From Corylus avellana (Eukaryota; Streptophyta; Magnoliopsida; Fagales; Betulaceae): DNA of 64,000 nt. Each line of letters opens with the position of its first letter. Position 1 is the first letter of the stretch. The notes under the pieces are model-generated. The model was given only the letters and a program-made list of their open reading frames with translations, had not been told where the DNA came from and ran no database searches. The translations under genes and the position numbers were made by a program. The stretch lies in contig NC_081542.1 of NCBI RefSeq assembly GCF_901000735.1, forward strand, positions 29,246,838 to 29,310,837. Reading direction: 5' to 3'. Shown here piece by piece: positions 58,185 through 64,000 of this stretch.

Positions 58185-60090
58185 AGCGAAGAACAAAACG
58201 ATGTCGTTCTAGTATTGTTAACTGTTAAGTGTGCTGGACCAAATTAAAGAGGTTTTTGTCGGAGCACGGGAACAGCATGACCTGCTGTCGGAGACTAGGC
58301 GTAGAAAAAGCTCTAATCCTCACCGTTTTGTTCTTTGTCTTTACCGCTAAAATTATAAAACTCACAAAAAGCTTAATTAATTAATTAATTCACAATTTTA
58401 GCAATATAGGCCTTGTGGATGTGGTTGTTGGGGAGGATATTTTTGCCCTTTAACGGTGGTTCACATGACCATTTATGTAATTATCTGGATTAGGTGTCAC
58501 GTGTCAAACATAATACAATTGTCAAAAGGACTATCTAGCACTGTCCTTTTTATTTTTTATTTGAATAAGCAAACTGATCTCTGATCTCTTAACATATACT
58601 GCATTTTTATTCCACGTTGATGTGATAGTTTTGATTAATTTTTAATTTTTTTTAAAAGTATAGCATTATTTAGATGCGGACTCCACTAAAAATTAATGCT
58701 TACCTTTATATCACATCAAAAAAAAAAAGAATAAAAAAAAAAATTACTTTTCAAAATTATTTTTATCAACGAGAAAGTCCTCATACTCTCTTCAAAATAT
58801 TACTCAATTGACAATATTTTCAGTTGCGACAGTGTCTTCCTCAAACTACAAAAAATTGTCAATATCCACTCTAATGATAAAAATACTCTTAATAAAATTT
58901 AAATTTAAAAATTCAAGAAAAAGAAAAAAAAGAGTGGAAATTTAAAACAAATTCGTTTTTTTTTTTCTTTTAATTTTTATTTTAGAACTTATAGGAGTAT
59001 TTTTGTCAAATTGACTAAAATTTATAGTCATTTTTGTCTTTTTATTGACTAGGGATATTGACAATTTTTTGGTAGTTTGAAAAGAAAACATTGTCCCAAT
59101 TAAAAGTTTGAGAAGATACTATCAATTTGATAGTAATTTGAGTGAGGAATGTGGACTTTTCTATTATCAAATATACACATGGATAGATGTATTAGAATAT
59201 TGAGAAATGTAGTGGGGTTCATCAAGAACTATAGCACGTGTGTTTATCAAAAAGAGAAGTGTTATACATCTCAAATTTTATTCTGAAAAGTTAGTTCCCA
59301 AATAATATGTTATCAACTCATAATACATCATTTGGAAACTAATTTTTAGAATTAAAATTTAAAATGCTTAGCATTACTCAATCAAATGTCTAGATATAAT
59401 TTTATATTTAAAATGAGAAAGAAAGAAAAGAAAAAAAAGTAAAATGAAGTTTAAATCATTGAAAAAAAATAACTTAAAAACCAAATCTTATCAAGAGGCA
59501 TGATGACTCCTTTTTTGAACAATCATTGGCTTTGTGGTTGTTCAAATATTTCCTTATTTAAACAATTGGAGTGACATCACAAATATTTATTGCTAGATTG
59601 GATTATAATTTATTTATTTTTGGTTTATCCTTTTTCCTCTTTTTTCCTTTTTATTTATTTATTTTTCTTTTTTCTTTTTTCTTTTTTGACTGAAGTAGAT
59701 TCTAGACAGTACAGCTTCATGATTAAGCATATCTTTCTTTGTCGTCCTGTTGGGTGCGAGACGTCATAAAGGAGTCAAAAGCCTTCCACCAATAGCAGGC
59801 CTAGAATTTCAAAGGTAGGCTAAAAAATGTAAACCAGACCAAGGCCTAACACAAGGCTAAGTTAACCCGAGAACATGGGCCTTGGCCTATTTGGGTCAAA
59901 CATGGGAGATGGAACGATGATTTCTTAGAATTTTAAAGAAATTGTAATTTGTAAAATTACTTTTGCATGCAAGTCTGACACTGATCGATCACTATTTTGG
60001 ACTGATCAATTGGTGACGGTGAATAAGGTGTAGATGTGGCATCCATTAAGAATATATAGCATTGTCCTTTTGTATAAGAATATTGATCGA
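58185..60090. other. AT-rich intergenic DNA with repeat fragments
   Basis: No gene seen. A segment at about 58672-58775 ('GGACTCCAC(T/A) ... TACCTTTA(T/C)ATCACATC') recurs at about 60545-60640. 59265-59375 is an imperfect fold-back (AAATTTTATTCTGAAAAGTTAGTT / AACTAATTTTTAGAATTAAAATTT). 59630-59690 is a pyrimidine-rich run. Confidence 0.5.
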
Positions 60091-60383
60091 GGACCGTTAG
60101 GGAGCCAAACAAATCAACTAAAATTTTTTTTTAAACTGATGTGGCAGATTATGAGTGATAGACAAGAGAGAAAAAATTGCATTTTTTTTTAAATATAAAA
60201 TATCTTGCCACATTAGTTTGATAAATTTTCTGGGTTCATTTGTTTGACTCCCTAACCCTAGCCATATTGATTTAAGAGAAAAAAAATTGCATTTTTTTTT
60301 AAATATAAAATATCTTGCCACATCAATTTGATAAATTTTCTGGATTCATTTGTTTGGCTCCTTAACCCTAGCCATATTGATTT
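60091..60383. mobile_element. MITE, family 'GGGAGCCAAACAAATGAAC', copy 2 with duplicated half
   Basis: Left end GGACCGTTAGGGAGCCAAAC. The right half (AAAAATTGCATTTTTTTTT ... CCCTAGCCATATTGATT) is present twice in tandem, at about 60167-60273 and 60274-60383, with a ~111-bp period. Otherwise it matches copy 1 at 25517-25690. Confidence 0.75.
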
Positions 60384-60642
60384 TGTAATATATATATATA
60401 TATATATAACAAAGGGTTGACTTAAAATGTTGATTCTTTAGTTGAAACTGTACGTCTGCCTTGTGTGATATTTCATGGTATAAATTGATATATAACATTA
60501 CTCAAATTATAAAAAATTAATTAAAATTACAACATTTTCATATGTGGACTCCACAACATTAAAATTATTCTTTACCTTTACATCACATCAAAATAATATT
60601 TAAATCGAAATAAAAAATTACTTCTCAAAATTATTATCAAAT

Positions 60643-60686
<44 letters not shown>
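60384..60686. other. AT-rich intergenic ending in an (AC)n(AT)n microsatellite
   Basis: Contains the second copy of the 58672 repeat (about 60545-60640) and the microsatellite 60643-60686. The microsatellite directly abuts the Helitron terminus. Confidence 0.6.
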
Positions 60687-60688
<2 letters not shown>

Positions 60689-60718
60689 TAGTTGGGATAG
60701 CACGTGCAATGCACGTGC
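60687..60718 (-). mobile_element. Helitron 3' terminus
   Basis: On the minus strand: perfect hairpin GCACGTGC-ATT-GCACGTGC (60718-60700), then about eight bases, then terminal CTAG with T as the next base (60691-60687). This is the CTRR-T end with upstream palindrome that defines Helitrons, inserted into an AT tract as expected. The element would extend to higher coordinates; its TC 5' end was not recognised. Confidence 0.75.
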
Positions 60719-63668
60719 TTCGTCCCTTATATTATGTATCACTATAATTGTTACCATTATACTTTTAATAATATACATATATTATCCTATAAATAGATTT
60801 AATGTCTAGATTATTGAACAAGTATACATAAAATTTTCTGAAAAGTAAGACTATAAAATTAAGTAAATATGATGTACCTAAAGAAAACGAAAGAGGTTTA
60901 ATTTAGATATCACACATAAGTTGTTACTTCAAATCAAAGGGTATTGAAAAATATATAGCACATTCATGTTCATGGTGTTTAATTATCTCAACCAACCTAT
61001 AGGTACATAAAATAGTAATTCCATCAAATGTTTCTTCATTATAATACATCATGGACCTTGAAAATGTATTAAGTTTAGAGTAAACCATGTTGCCATGAAT
61101 AACGAAATTTTAAAAGCATGCATGTATGAATTATCACCATAATAACACATCTATTTTTTTATATTTTCTTTTCAACAGTCCTAATAACTTGTCCATAAAT
61201 ACTACCAAGAGTATATACGCACCATCAAAGCATGCAGCTAACTCGATACAACCAAACTATTAGAAACTACAATTATCACAAGCATTCTATAATGACATAG
61301 TATTTACTTAGCTAAAATGAAACACTCAAGAATGACAACAAAGAAAGATAGCAACTCCAACCATGTGTGTGATTCACGGTATGGAATGATGATATAATTT
61401 GTAATGCAATGTTCGATGCTGCAAGTTTCATTATACAAATATTTTGGTAATGAAAATATTATAAGGTCGAATTGGTGAGTGAAAAAAAAAAAAAATCTAA
61501 AATAAAACTCAAAATTGTTACAAAGTCATTGCTTCCTCAATTCCTCTCTAGATATTTTTATAAATAAGTCATCCTGTCACAAAAAAAAAAAAAAAAAAAT
61601 TAATTAATAAATTAAATCAAAGCTCTATAAGATAAATAAACATACACAATTTACAATTAAAATTGTGTTTATTTAAGATCTCATGTAACTAATACTTGCC
61701 AAATAGTCAGATGCTCATGAATGGTAATCTTCCACTAACTTTCTTTTCTTCTGCCACAATAACATAGAGACATAGATTGTCACGAATGGCAATCTTCCAC
61801 TAAATGTCTTTTTCTTCTGACACAATAACATAGAGACATGATTGTAAGCATTTTGGATACATTAATGGGTCCAATCAAGTGAAAAGGGGAAAAAATATAG
61901 AAAAGAAGAGAAAAAGAAGCGAGAGAAGTAGTGTTGATCACAGATAACCAAATATACTCGAAACAACTCAATCGACAGAAAATTCCAAATAATGAAGAAA
62001 ATGTTACTTGTACATGACACATTGAAAATCTAAGTTAAAGTCAAAGAGCCCTTAAGAATATACAACAACATTTAACCTCAAATTGGAGAGGCATAGATAA
62101 GTTCAAGCTCTACATGTCTTCTCCCTCTCCATTAACCCAACCTCATACAACAATCCAAAGAACTCAATCGACTAACAATGTCAAGCTCTCACTCTTTAAA
62201 GGCCTTTGATAAACTTGGATCCACCGCTCATGAAATCACTCAAATAAGACTTTCATCAATGAATCCTAATCCTCAGCGAAAAGCTAGGAAATGACAGCTA
62301 AAAGATCATTATCTCAATCACATATGCCTAATTCTAATGTCCTCAAGTGGGCTAGCAGAGTCCAAAAGGAACAAGCTACAATTAAGCTTCTTCTTTTTCT
62401 TTTGCTTTTCTTTTCTATTGGAGTGCATTCATATTTTTTCCAAGCTAAGTATCATGTATACTCTATTGTTAAGAAGAGGAAATGATTGATATCTAAAGAA
62501 AAAAAAAAAATTAATGTCCTCAAAGTGGGCTAGCAGTAGGTTTGGCTATGTAGATATCAACATCATTGCACACAAATTAAGACATCTTCATACTAAACAT
62601 AGATTAACCAACTCAAAATTCCAACAAGACGGATGCTACCGCCATGGAGATCATCTAGTTACTACCTCAAACTATATTTTATAGTCGAGGAGAATCCTAC
62701 CCTCTAAATATTTTCTTATCGCACAAAAACCCAAAGAAAGGTGTACAAGTATGCACACCTAAAATTATTTTTGGTACTTGGTGTGAAGCTCATTCTCCAT
62801 TTTTTTATTGCAAAACACACACAGAAACACAGTGAAGCACTACCTCGTGTATTCTATGTGAGAGATTGAATGAGTCAAGATTGATAAAATAACATTCTAC
62901 ATTGCAACTTGATTCGGAAAGGTTGTAAACATGCAACTTTTTTTTTTTTTCTCACCAATGATGCAAATAGAAATAATCATTAAACTGAAACAAAAGAGAA
63001 AACAAATTGCCGAAACCAATAAGTGAACATGGCACTACACCAATTAACAAAATCAAATAGAATCCATGAGAGACAATTAGGGAATATTGTAACAAAGGCA
63101 AGAACAATTGCCTATAGCTAAAATTTCAGGATGGAGAGAGAAAGGGAGACATGAACCAAGGTATATGAAGAAGATGAAGAAATATTGTATGAAAGCATAC
63201 ACTGATATAACATCTATATGTAAAATAAAGAAATTCACTAATTCTTTATAAGAAAGTAAATACTGACCAAGTTTGACCCAGTTTTAAGTCTGATGAGAAG
63301 TGACTTTGAAAATATGTTTCCTAACATCTAGTACAAGGGCAATTTTTGAAAACATCACTTGATCAACTCTCTATGATTCAACCGAAAGAATATCAAAGAG
63401 CAGTTCATCCAATAGTTAAGATGAATTACGAAGGCTGTATCTACAAACATATCTTTGAAATTCATGCAAAACAACCAAATAACTCTTATCAGTTCAGTAA
63501 ATTGTGTGCATTTCATAGGTCTAAAATTAGACTTCGAGGAAAGGACTCTACTTTGAAACTGCATTAGAAAGGTTTTTGTCATTTCAATTTTTTGGCCTGA
63601 ACTATATCAGGAAGATGAAATGATCAGACCAAGTAAGAAGAATGTATGCCAAAAGCCTATGGACTTAC
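60719..63668 (-). other. Presumed Helitron body or intergenic DNA, no gene seen
   Basis: AT-rich, with no rep/helicase coding sequence, so any Helitron here is non-autonomous. A ~65-bp tandem duplication lies at 61717-61773 and 61782-61839 (ATGG(T/C)AATCTTCCACTAA ... CACAATAACATAGAGACAT). A 26-base direct repeat (TAATGTCCTCAA(A)GTGGGCTAGCAG) is at 62333 and 62513. How far the Helitron reaches is unknown. Confidence 0.4.
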
Positions 63669-63946
63669 AGCTTCAAGCCAGTGTTGTAGGGCAAATTTCT
63701 GAGCTGTCTCATCCTTAGATAAACCTTTTCCAACTTACAAATACATGAGAGTTCATGCTGTTAGCATAATGCTTCTAACATGACTTTTTTTCTTTTCTTT
63801 TCCCTAAATTTGTAAGGTAGTAACTAATTACCCTGGCAAGTCTTGTCCCAGCACGTGCCTACTGTGACACAACAGTTTTTGGTTTCTCAATGTTGAAGAA
63901 AGATACAAGGCTCCGTTTAAGAGCAGCAAAGTCTAAGGCCTTCCAC
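63669..63946 (-). pseudogene. IQM (IQ-motif calmodulin-binding) gene fragment, broken
   Basis: Two exons of the plant IQM family. Exon 1 (63946-63832) reads WKALDFAALKRSLVSFFNIE and on to TVVSQ-stop-ARAGTRLAR. Exon 2 (63734-63669) reads VGKGLSKDETAQKFALQHWL then EA, followed by donor GTAAGT. These match the recalled IQM core (WKALD..ALKR, SRWARARTRAAK, VGKGLSKD...ALQHWLEA). A TAG replaces the Trp of the SRWAR block. In front of exon 2 the genome reads TAA where an AG acceptor is needed (63735-63737). The next expected IQM block (IDPRHRYGHN) was not found downstream. Upstream exons, including the IQ motif, would lie past the window end. Decayed or captured fragment. Confidence 0.7.
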
Positions 63947-64000
63947 CTGGGACAATTTGAATCGATTTTAGAAACAAAGGTTGAAAACACCTAAAAATGA

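Noticed and set aside
63346..63582. Overlapping frames of 73 (+) and 75 (-) codons
   Set aside because: Neither continues the IQM protein and neither shows a known domain.
1..64000. CRISPR arrays, bacterial operons, tRNA or rRNA genes
   Set aside because: None seen. The repeats are transposon-derived and the genes are split with GT-AG introns. A tRNAscan-type search was not possible here.

Overview
This window is nuclear DNA from a eudicot plant. It holds split genes with GT-AG introns, plant-type plastid and ARF-GAP proteins, AT-rich intergenic DNA, and many plant transposon families (MULE, Ty1/copia, Ty3/gypsy chromovirus, hAT, Helitron, MITEs). A run of exactly 100 N at 35722-35821 marks a draft-assembly gap. 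The repeat types suggest a woody rosid, but that is only an impression; no species is claimed.

Three host genes can be supported. (1) A root-type plastid ferredoxin-NADP+ reductase lies at 16920-20411 (+), with five coding exons giving a clean 377-residue product. (2) An ARF-GAP with a C2 domain, AGD12/ZAC-like, lies at 46610-54006 (+), with eight coding exons giving 330 residues. (3) An intronless small single-pass membrane protein with a Pro-rich tail lies at 57590-58117 (-). At the right edge, two exons of an IQM (IQ-motif calmodulin-binding) gene are present as a broken fragment (63669-63946, -).

The rest is mostly mobile DNA. 1-1753: 3' part of a MULE transposase. 2.2-8.7 kb: LTR fragments, including a gypsy chromodomain remnant. 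9039-14794: a whole MULE with ~160-bp terminal inverted repeats, carrying a decayed transposase (-) and a divergent GRF-zinc-finger accessory gene (+). 22376-23684: a small non-coding LTR element with a second, 77-bp-LTR element spliced in at the primer-binding site. 25.5-27.3 kb: a MITE and a hAT fragment. 27.5-41.9 kb: a tandem duplication of a ~2.9-kb unit. One copy carries a full copia element (29495-33855, TSD CAATG), one carries a gap-truncated copy of the same insertion, and the third keeps the empty target site. Beside the gap is a GC-rich 11-bp minisatellite that flips orientation. 42.4-43.6 kb: nested MITEs. 54-56 kb: complex inverted repeats. 60.1-60.7 kb: a MITE and a Helitron 3' end.

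The three host genes are unrelated in function and show no operon-like relation. The main interest is the structural record left by the transposons: filled and empty sites, a chimera at a primer-binding site, an accessory zinc-finger gene inside a MULE, and a gene fragment beyond a Helitron terminus. All calls were made by eye; no searches were run.
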